From DATAEU01 sp046724395 (GTDB taxonomy: Bacteria; Actinomycetota; UBA4738; HRBIN12), in NCBI GenBank assembly GCA_046724395.1, contig JBKOWM010000126.1, positions 1 through 28,986 on the forward strand: DNA of 28,986 nt. Reading direction: 5' to 3'. Within the stretch, counting starts at the first letter, position 1. Each line of letters opens with the position of its first letter. Below are positions 22,097-28,986 of this stretch, one piece after another. The position numbers were made by a program, and so were the translations under genes. The notes beneath the pieces are model-generated. The model did not search any database. It had not been told where the DNA came from and worked only from the letters and a program-made list of their open reading frames with translations.

Positions 22097-23039
22097 GTAC
22101 GGCCTCCAGCCGTCGAACGATCTCAACGCGCAGCGCGTCGGGCTCGAGGAGCTCGGCATCGGGACCGAACGAGAGCACCCAAGACACGACGCCGTCACCC
22201 GGCGCCGTGGGAAACCGCATCACCTGCCACCCGTCCTCCCGCGTGCCGATCGTGTCCACCTCCGACAATCCGCTCGTGGCCCACCACGCGACGTCGGGTG
22301 AGAACGCCACGACGACGTGCTCATGCGTGTCCCCGGGCCCCCACGGACCGGCGATGACGTGATCGGCGGCGCGGAAACCGTCCGGCGGCGCCGACCCGGG
22401 AACGCGTGCCTCGAGGTCGCCGACCATTCGCGAGAACCGGAACGAACGGATGTCGCCGCGCTCGCGGTCGAGACCGACCAGGTACCAGTGGCCGCCGCGT
22501 ACGACAAGGCCATAGGGATCGACGTGGCGCTCGGATCGATCGCCGCGCGACGTCCGATAGGTGAAGCCGACGCTCGCTTGGTCACCGATGGCGTTGGCGG
22601 CCGCCAGTAGACGGGCGTCGAGGCCCGCGGCGTCGGCGGCGATCGAGGGCGCCGACGTTCCGGTCAGGAACGCGCCGTCCGCGCCGTAGAGGAGCTTGCG
22701 CACACCCAGCTCGGCCGCGGGGTCCTCGCCCCCCGCACGCGCGGCGACGAACAACGCCGATATCTCCTCGGGCGTGAGGTCGATCTCCGGCAGGTAGTAC
22801 CGATCCTTCGGGATGGTGTACCCCTGCTCGACGTCCCAGGCATCCGTTGGCGCCACCTCGATCGGGACCCCGACGTCGCGCAGGATGTCCTTGTCGCGCT
22901 CGAACATTCGCTTGGCGGTCGCCATTTCCTGCTGCGCGTACGCCTCCGGCATCGCTTCGCGGATCTGATCGAACGTCAGCGGGCGCGGCGACTCCAGCAG
23001 GAGCGCGACGAGGTTGACCAGCCGCTCGAGCGGGTGCAT
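22089..23039 (-). CDS. pafB: WYL-domain transcriptional regulator PafB
   Basis: 316 residues. N-terminal winged helix (LERLVNLVALLLESPRPLTFDQIREAMPEAY, then AKRMFERDKDILRDVGVPIEV), a middle WYL domain (ASVGFTYRTSRGDRSERHVDPYGLVVRGGHWYLVGLDRERGDIRSFRFSRM in separate strands) and a WCX-type C-terminus (GEVDT-like strand and DAELLEPDALRVEIVRRL). It is the partner of PafC in mycobacterial DNA-damage control; the pair is translationally coupled here. The ATG follows TATGAT by 9 nt. It is divergent from the DUF3866 gene with only 26 bp between the two start codons. Confidence 0.9.
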   Translation of the reverse strand: MHPLERLVNLVALLLESPRPLTFDQIREAMPEAYAQQEMATAKRMFERDKDILRDVGVPIEVAPTDAWDVEQGYTIPKDRYYLPEIDLTPEEISALFVAARAGGEDPAAELGVRKLLYGADGAFLTGTSAPSIAADAAGLDARLLAAANAIGDQASVGFTYRTSRGDRSERHVDPYGLVVRGGHWYLVGLDRERGDIRSFRFSRMVGDLEARVPGSAPPDGFRAADHVIAGPWGPGDTHEHVVVAFSPDVAWWATSGLSEVDTIGTREDGWQVMRFPTAPGDGVVSWVLSFGPDAELLEPDALRVEIVRRLEAVLA

Positions 23040-23048
23040 CCGCGCGGC

Positions 23049-23056
23049 ATCATACT
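23049..23056. promoter_or_regulatory. Overlapping divergent -10 elements (pafB / DUF3866)
   Basis: ATCATACT reads TATGAT on the minus strand (23049-23054), 9 nt before pafB ATG 23039, and CATACT on the plus strand (23051-23056), 9 nt before TTG 23066. The two -10 elements share four base pairs, so polymerase can probably bind in only one direction at a time. Confidence 0.45.
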
Positions 23057-23065
23057 CGGGCCATC

Positions 23066-24184
23066 TTGGCGGGTTCCCCGACGGATCAGGACCCGGACGC
23101 GCCGCTCATCCGGCTCCGTACGGCATCGGTCGTCGACGTGGTCGGCCGGCGCCCCGGCGCCGTCGACCTTCGCGTCGACATCGACGGCGTGGAAGGGTAC
23201 GCGCTGGCGTACCCCTCGCTGATCGGTCCGATCGAAGCCGGCGACCGGGTGGTCCTCAACACGACGGCGGTCGACCTCGGGCTGGGGACGGGCGGGCTGC
23301 ACCTCGTGATCGCCCGCATCGAGTCGACCGCCGAGGTGGGCCATCGAGGGCGCGTGATGAAGGCGCGGTACCTCCCACATCAGGCTGCGGTTCGCACGCT
23401 CGAGGAAACGCACGCGGAGGCCTTGGAGGGCGCGTCCCTCGGCGGGGCACCGGTCGTCGCGGCGCCCCTCCACTCGATGGTGGCGCCGATCGCGGCCGGC
23501 GCAAAGGCGGCCGGCGGCGGCCGCGTCGTCTACGTCATGACGGACGGCGCCGCGCTGCACGGGCGGTTCTCGAGGCTCGTCACACGGCTCCGCGCGGCGC
23601 GCCTGCTCGATGGGTTCATAACCGCGGGGCAGGCTGTGGGCGGCGACCACGAGACGGTGACGCTTTGGAGCGCGCTCTTGGCGGCGGTGGCCGTTCTGAA
23701 CGCCGACGTGATCGTCGTGGCCGACGGACCGGGCAACCTCGGCACGGCGACGACGTGGGGGGTATCGGCGCTCGCGAACGGACACGCCCTCGACGCCTGC
23801 GACACCCTCGGCGGCAGCCCCGTCGCGGCGCTGCGCGTGTCGTTCGCCGACGCTCGCGAGCGGCACCGGGGGGTGTCACACCACTCGCTGACGATCCTCG
23901 ACCGCGTCTGTCACGTGGCCGCGAACGTTGCAGTTCCCGTCCTCAGCGAGCCGGACCGGGACGCGGTGTGGAATGCCCTCCGCGCATGGAGGCTCGAGGA
24001 CAAGCACCAGCTGATCGAGGTCGACGGCCGTCCGGCGCTCGAGGCGCTCGAGAGTCTCGGCGTCGAGGTCACGTCGATGGGCCGCTCCCCCGCCGACGAT
24101 CCGACGTTCTTCCTGGCCGCGGGCGCCGCCGGCGTCCTGGCCGGGCGCATGGCCGGGACGTCGCAGTCGTATCGCCACGCCTGA
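23066..24184 (+). CDS. DUF3866 family protein
   Basis: 372 residues from TTG 23066. The N-terminus matches the family pattern: IRLRTASVVDVVGRRPGAVDLRVDI, ALAYPSLIGPIEAGDRVVLNTTAVDLGLGTGG in sequence, then HRGRVMKARYLPHQ. Later segments include VYVMTDGAALHGRFSRLV, GQAVGGDHETVTLWSALLAA, VADGPGNLGTATTWG and HHSLTILDRV. I see no membrane segment and no known catalytic motif; the GPGNLGT and Gly-rich stretches might bind a ligand. DUF3866 is of unknown function and typical of actinobacteria. The gene is the only plus-strand gene in the right half, between pafA (convergent, 9 bp apart) and pafB (divergent). Confidence 0.8.
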   Translation: MAGSPTDQDPDAPLIRLRTASVVDVVGRRPGAVDLRVDIDGVEGYALAYPSLIGPIEAGDRVVLNTTAVDLGLGTGGLHLVIARIESTAEVGHRGRVMKARYLPHQAAVRTLEETHAEALEGASLGGAPVVAAPLHSMVAPIAAGAKAAGGGRVVYVMTDGAALHGRFSRLVTRLRAARLLDGFITAGQAVGGDHETVTLWSALLAAVAVLNADVIVVADGPGNLGTATTWGVSALANGHALDACDTLGGSPVAALRVSFADARERHRGVSHHSLTILDRVCHVAANVAVPVLSEPDRDAVWNALRAWRLEDKHQLIEVDGRPALEALESLGVEVTSMGRSPADDPTFFLAAGAAGVLAGRMAGTSQSYRHA

Positions 24185-24193
24185 GCGTCGACG

Positions 24194-25552
24194 TCACATG
24201 TGGGCGATGAGCTGCTCCACCCGCTCGTCGACGCTGCGGAAGGGGTCCTTGCACAGGACGGTTCGCTGGGCCTGGTCGTTCAGCTTGAGGTGGACCCAGT
24301 CCACGGTGTAGTCCCGACGCTTCTGCTTCGCGTGCTTGATGAAGTCGCCGCGGAGCTTGGCGCGCGTCGTCTGCGGAGGCTCGCGCATCGCGCGCGAGAT
24401 GTCACGCTCCTCGGACACGCGCTCGGCGCGGTCTTGGCGCTCGAGCAGGTAATACAGGCCGCGGTTTCGGTTCACGTCGTGATACGAAAGGTCGAGCAGC
24501 GCGACCTTTGGTGATGACAACGGCAGACCATGCTTGTGTCGGTAGCGCTCGATGAGCTGCTGTTTGCCGACCCAATCGACCTTGCGCATCAGCCGTTCCG
24601 ACTCACCGGCCGCCAGCGCCTCGAGCGCCTCTCGCCACTCGAGCAGCAGCTGCTTGGACTGCGCGTCCGTGCCGCGGCGTTCCAGAAAGCGCTCCGTCCG
24701 CTCGAGATATTCGGTCTGGATGTCGATCGCCGTAAGCTCGCGGCCGTTCGCAAGGCGAACCTTCTTGCGACAAGACACGTCGTGGCTGATCTCGCGAATG
24801 GCGCGGATCGGGTTCTCCAGCGAAAGGTCCCGCATGACGGTGTTGGCCTCGACCATCCGCAGGACGAGGTCGGTCACGCCGACCTTCAACCACGTCGTGA
24901 ACTCGTTCATGTTGGAGTCGCCGACGATGACGTGGAGCCGCCGGAAGCGCTCGGCGTCCGCGTGTGGCTCATCGCGCGTGTTGATGATCGGGCGCGACCG
25001 CGTCGTCGCGCTCGAGACTCCCTCCCAGATGTGCTCGGCCCGCTGCGCGATGCAGAACTGCGCGCCGCGCGGACCGTGCAGCACCTTGCCAGCACCGCAG
25101 TAGATCTGCCTCGTCACGAAGAAGGGGATGAGGACGTCCGCCATCCGCGCGAACTCCCCCTGCCGCGCCACCAGGTAGTTCTCGTGGCACCCGTAGGAGT
25201 TGCCGGCCGAGTCCGTGTTGTTCTTGAACAGGTAGACCTGACCGCTGATCCCCTCCTCGTGGAGCCGGACCTCCGCGGCGGCGAGCAACGCCTCGAGGAT
25301 GCGCTCGCCGGCCTTGTCGTGCGCGACGAGGTCCACCACGGCGTCGCACTCCGGCGTCGCGTACTCGGGGTGCGAGCCGACGTCCAGGTACAGCCGGGCG
25401 CCGTTCTCGAGGAACACGTTTGACGACCGGCCCCAGTGGACGACTCGGCGGAACAGATACCTCGCGACCTCGTCGGGCGACAGCCGCCGCTGCCCGCGGA
25501 AGGTGCAGGTGACGCCGTACTCGTTCTCGAGGCCGAAGATCCGCCGTTCCAC
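24194..25552 (-). CDS. pafA: Pup-protein ligase PafA
   Basis: 452 residues of the Gln-synthetase-like carboxylate-amine ligase fold. Key segments: RIFGLENEYGVTC with the first metal/ATP Glu residues, YLDVGSHPEYATPEC (catalytic Asp in the D-V-G-S-H-P-E-Y stretch), KNNTDSAGNSYGCHENYLV, RPIINTRDEPHADAERFRRLHVIVGDSN. It uses ATP to join the C-terminal Glu of Pup to substrate lysines. It is shorter than Dop and lacks the Dop loop after the first strand, which separates the two paralogues. The GTG start follows TAGACT by 6 nt, so it can be transcribed apart from the prc genes. Confidence 0.97.
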   Translation of the reverse strand: MERRIFGLENEYGVTCTFRGQRRLSPDEVARYLFRRVVHWGRSSNVFLENGARLYLDVGSHPEYATPECDAVVDLVAHDKAGERILEALLAAAEVRLHEEGISGQVYLFKNNTDSAGNSYGCHENYLVARQGEFARMADVLIPFFVTRQIYCGAGKVLHGPRGAQFCIAQRAEHIWEGVSSATTRSRPIINTRDEPHADAERFRRLHVIVGDSNMNEFTTWLKVGVTDLVLRMVEANTVMRDLSLENPIRAIREISHDVSCRKKVRLANGRELTAIDIQTEYLERTERFLERRGTDAQSKQLLLEWREALEALAAGESERLMRKVDWVGKQQLIERYRHKHGLPLSSPKVALLDLSYHDVNRNRGLYYLLERQDRAERVSEERDISRAMREPPQTTRAKLRGDFIKHAKQKRRDYTVDWVHLKLNDQAQRTVLCKDPFRSVDERVEQLIAHM

Positions 25553-25558
25553 ACTCCG

Positions 25559-25564
25559 AGTCTA
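25559..25564 (-). promoter_or_regulatory. -10 element of pafA
   Basis: TAGACT, 6 nt before GTG 25552: the same hexamer and spacing as at helY. Predicts a leaderless pafA mRNA in addition to read-through from prcA. Confidence 0.6.
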
Positions 25565-25581
25565 GGCCCGGTCCCGCCCTA

Positions 25582-25595
25582 CGCCGGTACCGGCG
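25582..25595. repeat. 14-bp perfect palindrome between prcA and pafA
   Basis: CGCCGGTACCGGCG is perfectly self-complementary and lies 13 bp after the prcA stop, just upstream of the pafA promoter. It may be a weak transcript end, or an operator site for pafA. Confidence 0.4.
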
Positions 25596-25608
25596 CGGGC
25601 GAGAGGCC

Positions 25609-26295
25609 TCAAGCGGAGAGGATTCGCTGCACCTCTGCGTCCTCGAGCCGACGAAACTTTCGCCGTTGCCCTCGCGTCCTGTCGAGCACGCCCGCCTCGA
25701 TCGACGCCGGCTCGAGCTGACGCTGCTCGGCCGAGGAGATCGCCTTGACCGCCTCGCGGACCGCCGTCGCGAGGTCCCAGCTTTCTTTGTAGGCGCCGGT
25801 CAGCGCCGTTCCCAGCTCCTCCGCATGGCCGCCGATAGCGACGTGGCCATGTTCGTCGTTGACCGAGCCGTCGAACAGGATGTGGTACAGCTCGTTGTGA
25901 CCGTGATCGTCGGCGACCTCGCCCACGAGGATCTCCACCTCGTATGGCTTTAGCTGCTGCGTGAAGATTGTCGACAGCGCTTGCGAGTACGCATTGGCGA
26001 TGTCCTTGGCCCTGACGTCCTGTCGGTCGTACGAGTAACCCCGGACGTCGGCCAGGCGGACGCCGGCGATGCGCAGATCCTCGAACTCGCTGTACTTCCC
26101 GACCCCCGCGAAGGCGATTTGATCGTAGATCTCGCTGATCTTGTGCAGCGACGCGCTGGGGTTTTCCGCGATGAACAGCAGGCCGTCGGCGTACTCCAGG
26201 CCGACCACCGATTTTCCGCGTGAGATGCCCTTCCGCGCGTACTCCGAGCGGTCCTTGAGGATCTGTTCGGGCGCGACGTACGGCATGAACGACAT
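25609..26295 (-). CDS. prcA: Proteasome alpha subunit PrcA
   Basis: 228 residues from ATG 26293-26295. Alpha-type Ntn fold without the active Thr: the N-terminal gating stretch MSFMPYVAPEQILKDRSEYA, then GISRGKSVVGLEYADGLLFIAENPS, DQIAFAGVGKYSEFEDL and RGYSYDRQDVRAKDIANAYSQ. Two rings of seven alpha subunits cap the beta rings and dock the ATPase Mpa. The start codon shares one base with the prcB stop (TGATG), so translation is coupled. Longer upstream frames translate shadow sequence of prcB and were rejected. Confidence 0.96.
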   Translation of the reverse strand: MSFMPYVAPEQILKDRSEYARKGISRGKSVVGLEYADGLLFIAENPSASLHKISEIYDQIAFAGVGKYSEFEDLRIAGVRLADVRGYSYDRQDVRAKDIANAYSQALSTIFTQQLKPYEVEILVGEVADDHGHNELYHILFDGSVNDEHGHVAIGGHAEELGTALTGAYKESWDLATAVREAVKAISSAEQRQLEPASIEAGVLDRTRGQRRKFRRLEDAEVQRILSA

Positions 26296-27104
26296 CAGCG
26301 CGCCCCCCGCTCCCCCTCGGCCCGGGCCACGGCCTCGAAGGCGGCGCGGACCTCGTCGTCGGGGACCTCTCGGACGCCCTCGGCCGTGACGACCAGGACC
26401 AGCGGGTAGATCCCGCGGACGGGGTCGACACCTCCGGTCGCGGCGTCCTCCTGCGATGCGTCCACCAGCGCCTCGACCCCCACCCGCAACCCCTCGTCGC
26501 GGTCCAGATCGGGGCGCCACCGCTTCTTGAGCGACGTTCTCGCGGGGCGCCCGCCCGAGCCCGTGGTGTGGAAGTCACGCTCCTCCCAGCGGCCGCCCGT
26601 CGCGTCGTAATAGAAGATGCGGCCCTCGCCGAGCCGGTCGTCGAAGCCGCCGAACAGCGGCACGACGACGAGCCCCTGGACCGCCAGCGGAAAATTTCCG
26701 CGGATCATCTGCGCCAGCCGGTTGGCTTTGCCCTCGAGCGACAGCCGGTCGCCGGTGATCTTCTCGTAGTGCTCGAGCTCGAGCTGAAAGAGCTTGACGA
26801 TCTCCACCGCCTGTCCGGCGACGCCGGCGATCGCGATCGTCGAGAAGTCATCGGCGGCGAAGACCTTGTCCATGCGGTCGTCCGCGATCGCGTACCCCTC
26901 GGTGGCGCGACGATCGCCGGCCATGAGCATTCCACCGCGGAACTTCAGCCCCAGGACCGTAGTCCCGTGCAGAACGGGGACCGACCCGTCCGACGTGGCG
27001 GTAGGGACGAGCTCCGGACGCGTCGTCGACACGAGGTCGACGAAGCTGGGGTTGGCACCGATCGGCCGGTCGCCGAGCGGCGGCCGGAGGTTTTCGTCCG
27101 TCAC
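26295..27104 (-). CDS. prcB: Proteasome beta subunit PrcB (proteolytic)
   Basis: 269 residues from GTG 27102-27104. The propeptide is residues 1-47 (PSFVDLV near 19-25, as in mycobacterial PrcB); cleavage at HG-TTVLGLKF frees the nucleophile Thr48. Also visible are MLMAGDRRATEGYAIADDRMDKVF (Lys/Asp region of the Ntn site) and FATGSGGRPA-like DFHTTGSGG. The two beta rings form the proteolytic chamber. Start and pup stop overlap by 4 nt (GTGA), and the stop overlaps the prcA start, giving a tightly coupled pup-prcB-prcA unit. Confidence 0.96.
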   Translation of the reverse strand: MTDENLRPPLGDRPIGANPSFVDLVSTTRPELVPTATSDGSVPVLHGTTVLGLKFRGGMLMAGDRRATEGYAIADDRMDKVFAADDFSTIAIAGVAGQAVEIVKLFQLELEHYEKITGDRLSLEGKANRLAQMIRGNFPLAVQGLVVVPLFGGFDDRLGEGRIFYYDATGGRWEERDFHTTGSGGRPARTSLKKRWRPDLDRDEGLRVGVEALVDASQEDAATGGVDPVRGIYPLVLVVTAEGVREVPDDEVRAAFEAVARAEGERGAR

Positions 27105-27298
27105 TGGCCGCCCTTCTGGACGTAGCTCTTGATGAACTCCTCGGCGTTCTCCTCCAGCACGGAGTCGATCTCGTCGAGGATGTCGTCCATCTCCTCCTTG
27201 AGCTCCTCGGCCTTGGACGTGGACTGCACCTGTCCGGCGTCGCCGCCGTCGCCGCCGGTCTTGCGCTGGGTGCGCTTTTGCTCCTGCTCCTGCGGCAC
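27101..27298 (-). CDS. pup: Prokaryotic ubiquitin-like protein Pup
   Basis: 65 residues, normal Pup size. A flexible, polar first half (Gln/Lys/Gly-rich) precedes the helix-forming ELKEEMDDILDEIDSVLEE segment that binds the Mpa coiled coil, and the conserved FIKSYVQKGGQ tail. It ends in GGQ, so Dop must deamidate the last Gln to Glu before PafA can ligate it. The GTG start at 27296-27298 has GGGGAGT 9 nt upstream. The stop overlaps the prcB start. Confidence 0.97.
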   Translation of the reverse strand: MPQEQEQKRTQRKTGGDGGDAGQVQSTSKAEELKEEMDDILDEIDSVLEENAEEFIKSYVQKGGQ

Positions 27299-27377
27299 GG
27301 CCGGTCACTCCCCTCGATGCGCGGGCCAATCCGGTGGGCTCGCTCCTCCCTCGGGCTGCGGCGGAGCGAGGGACGTC

Positions 27378-27383
27378 ATCCTA
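27378..27383 (-). promoter_or_regulatory. Candidate -10 of the pup-prcB-prcA unit
   Basis: TAGGAT on the minus strand in the 110-bp dop-pup gap, giving a leader of about 75 nt with a 7-bp inverted repeat (27347-27353 with 27367-27373) and a clear ribosome-binding site. Unlike dop and pafA, pup is thus leadered. Confidence 0.35.
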
Positions 27384-27408
27384 CCGCCGGGGCGCCGAGT
27401 CGCTGGTT

Positions 27409-28893
27409 TCAGCGTTGCAGCAGGTCGACGAGAGTCGCCGCGTCGGGCGCCTCGGCGAAGAGCGCCTCGACGTGCGACCGCGTGCCCCGGAGTGGTTCGC
27501 GCATCGGGATGCGCTGGAGCGACTCACGCCCGGTGTCGAAGATGATCGAGTCCCACGACGCGGCGGCGATGGCCTCCGGGTATCGCGAGATGCACCGCCC
27601 CCGGAAGAAGGCCCTGGTATCGGCGGGTGGCTCCATGATCGCGCGGTCGACCTCGTCGTCCGCGAGGATGCGTTCGGCCTTGCCGGCGGCCGCGAGGCGG
27701 TAGTACAGGCCCTTGTCCCGCCGAACGTCGTGGTATTGCAGGTCGATCAGGCGCAGCTTTGGATCCGACCACTCGAGCCCGTCCCGGTCACGGTACCGCT
27801 CGAGAACGCGGAGCTTGGCGACCCAGTCGATCTCGCGGTGAAGGCTCGACGGATCCGTCTCGAGAGCGGAGAGCACGGATTCCCATCGCCGCAGCAGCGC
27901 GTCGTTGTCGGCCGCGTCGTCCTCCTGCTCGACGTATTTCTTCGCCCGCTCGAGGTACTCCCACTGGATCTGAACGGCGGTCAGCCGGCGGTCGTCGGTC
28001 AGCCGAACGGTTTCCGTGCACGAAACGTCCCGCGAGATCCGGTGCAGCGCGGAGACCGGGTTGGCGATCGTGAGGTCAGGCAGGTACTCGTCCTCAATCA
28101 TGTTCAGGACCAGGGCCGTGGTCCCGACCTTGAGGTACGTCGCGACCTCGTTCATGTTGGCGTCGCCGACGATCACATGCAGGCGGCGGTACTTCTCCGG
28201 GTCCGCGTGCGGCTCGTCGCGCGTGTTGATGATCGGGCGCTTGAGCGTGGTCTCTAGCCCGACCTCCGCCTCGAAGAAGTCCGCGCGCTGCGTGATCTGG
28301 AACAGGTCGTGCTCCCGTTCGTCCCACGGGGCCTCGCCGCCGACCTTCCCGGCGCCCGTGAACACCTGGCGTGAGACCAGGAAGGGCGTCAGGTCCCGGA
28401 CGATGGCGCCGAACGGCGTCGCGCGATCGACAAGGTAGTTCTCGTGCGTTCCGTACGAGTTGCCCTTGCCGTCGCTGTTGTTCTTGTAGATGGTGAGGCG
28501 CTGACCGGGCGGGAGCGCCCGTTGCATCTCGGTGACCGAACGCTCCAGGATGCGCTCCCCGGCCTTGTCGTGGACGACGAGGTCGCGCGGCGTTGAGCAC
28601 TCGGGCGTCGAGTACTCGGGGTGCGCGTGGTCGACGTAGTAGCGCGCACCGTTCGGCAGGATCACGTTGGCCAGTCCGAGATCCTCCTCGGCGGGCTCGC
28701 GCACCTGCACCGGCTCGAAGCCGCGCGCGTCGCGCAGCGGCGACTCCTGCTCGTAATCCCACCGGATCTTGCGCAGCGTCCCGGCGTACGTGCTGATCAG
28801 CAGCGACGAGGACAGGACGGGGTTGAAGTCCGACGAGCCGACGGCCGAGATCCCGTACTCCGTCTCGGTCCCGATGACCTTCGGGATGGCCAT
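27409..28893 (-). CDS. dop: Pup deamidase/depupylase Dop
   Basis: 494 residues, carboxylate-amine ligase fold paralogous to PafA. The start VIGTETEYGIS carries the metal-binding Glu residues; the long loop at about 35-65 (ISTYAGTLRKIRWDYEQESPL, in part) is the Dop loop missing from PafA; RYYVDHAHPEYSTPEC contains the catalytic Asp; then KNNSDGKGNSYGTHENYLV and RPIINTRDEPHADPEKYRRLHVIVGDAN. Dop deamidates the C-terminal Gln of Pup and removes Pup from substrates. The ATG lies 9 nt after the mpa stop and 6 nt after a -10 hexamer that includes that stop codon. Confidence 0.97.
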   Translation of the reverse strand: MAIPKVIGTETEYGISAVGSSDFNPVLSSSLLISTYAGTLRKIRWDYEQESPLRDARGFEPVQVREPAEEDLGLANVILPNGARYYVDHAHPEYSTPECSTPRDLVVHDKAGERILERSVTEMQRALPPGQRLTIYKNNSDGKGNSYGTHENYLVDRATPFGAIVRDLTPFLVSRQVFTGAGKVGGEAPWDEREHDLFQITQRADFFEAEVGLETTLKRPIINTRDEPHADPEKYRRLHVIVGDANMNEVATYLKVGTTALVLNMIEDEYLPDLTIANPVSALHRISRDVSCTETVRLTDDRRLTAVQIQWEYLERAKKYVEQEDDAADNDALLRRWESVLSALETDPSSLHREIDWVAKLRVLERYRDRDGLEWSDPKLRLIDLQYHDVRRDKGLYYRLAAAGKAERILADDEVDRAIMEPPADTRAFFRGRCISRYPEAIAAASWDSIIFDTGRESLQRIPMREPLRGTRSHVEALFAEAPDAATLVDLLQR

Positions 28894-28899
28894 CCGCAG

Positions 28900-28905
28900 A
28901 GCCTA
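28900..28905 (-). promoter_or_regulatory. -10 element of dop overlapping the mpa stop codon
   Basis: TAGGCT ends 6 nt before ATG 28893. Its first three bases are the mpa TAG stop. Predicts a leaderless dop transcript besides mpa read-through. Confidence 0.45.
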
Positions 28906-28986
28906 CAGGTACTGGCCCGCGCTGATTCGTTCGACCTGCCGCCCCTCGCCGCCGACGCCGTCTCCGAGGAGCGTGCGGACGTACAC
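28903..28986 (-). CDS. mpa: Proteasome-associated ATPase Mpa/ARC, C-terminal end
   Basis: Only the last 27 codons are in the window; the gene continues beyond the right edge. The visible end (VYVRTLLGDGVGG, then QVERISAGQYL) finishes with G-Q-Y-L, the C-terminal tail by which Mpa/ARC ATPases dock into and open the PrcA gate. Position directly upstream of dop agrees with the mycobacterial mpa-dop-pup-prcB-prcA order. Mpa recognises Pup with its coiled coil and threads substrates into the core. Confidence 0.88.
   Translation of the reverse strand: MYVRTLLGDGVGGEGRQVERISAGQYL

Noticed and set aside
24530..25423. 297-codon plus-strand frame opposite pafA
   Set aside because: Shadow of the conserved pafA gene with no domain of its own.
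27105..27329. N-terminal extension of prcB
   Set aside because: It is an alternate-frame reading of pup; the GTG at 27104 overlapping the pup stop matches the usual PrcB propeptide length.

Overview
The window is a high-GC, densely packed bacterial chromosome segment from an actinobacterium (Actinomycetota). Support comes from a complete Pup-proteasome locus (dop, pup, prcB, prcA, pafA, plus the last 27 codons of mpa), the WYL regulators pafB and pafC, DUF4193 and DUF3866 proteins, a fused Lnt-polyprenol-phosphate-mannose synthase like mycobacterial Ppm1, a HelY-type helicase, frequent GTG/TTG starts and many leaderless promoters. No rRNA, tRNA, CRISPR array or insertion sequence was found. 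The gene set does not name a genus; a poorly sampled or uncultured lineage is likely but is inference.

Left part (1-8.9 kb, minus strand). Two secreted or surface proteins come first: a signal-peptide protein cut by the window edge and a 989-residue DUF11-repeat protein with a sortase-like IAFTG tail. The DUF11 gene has a leader of about 300 nt with rival pairings and a terminator-like hairpin. Upstream are the Lnt-Ppm fusion, which overlaps a DUF4193 gene, then a 309-bp gap with a 13-bp perfect inverted repeat, a YtcJ-like amidohydrolase and a small orphan reverse transcriptase-like gene whose 3' end overlaps the amidohydrolase.

Middle (9.06-12.9 kb, plus strand). An Lrp/AsnC regulator, a membrane AAA metalloprotease of the FtsH class with unusual AAA insertions, and cysS. 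Convergent to these is a minus-strand pair: an M24 peptidase and a DagK-type lipid kinase.

Right part (15-29 kb, almost all minus strand). In transcription order: mpa (3' end), dop, pup, prcB, prcA, pafA, then a DUF3866 gene on the plus strand, then pafB, pafC, a zinc-ribbon protein, a small membrane protein, tatA/B, tatC, a membrane protein of unknown function, an alpha/beta hydrolase and helY. This resembles the mycobacterial order from mpa to helY. Mpa unfolds pupylated clients into the PrcAB core, Dop prepares and removes Pup, PafA attaches it, and PafBC are transcriptional regulators linked to DNA damage in mycobacteria.

A recurring signal is a -10 hexamer (TAnnnT) 6-10 nt before the start codon, seen at ten genes. 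It implies leaderless mRNAs and helped fix several starts. The less expected items are the orphan reverse transcriptase, the DUF11 leader, a TatA/B protein whose amphipathic helix is duplicated at its C-terminus, and a shared bidirectional -10 between pafB and the DUF3866 gene.
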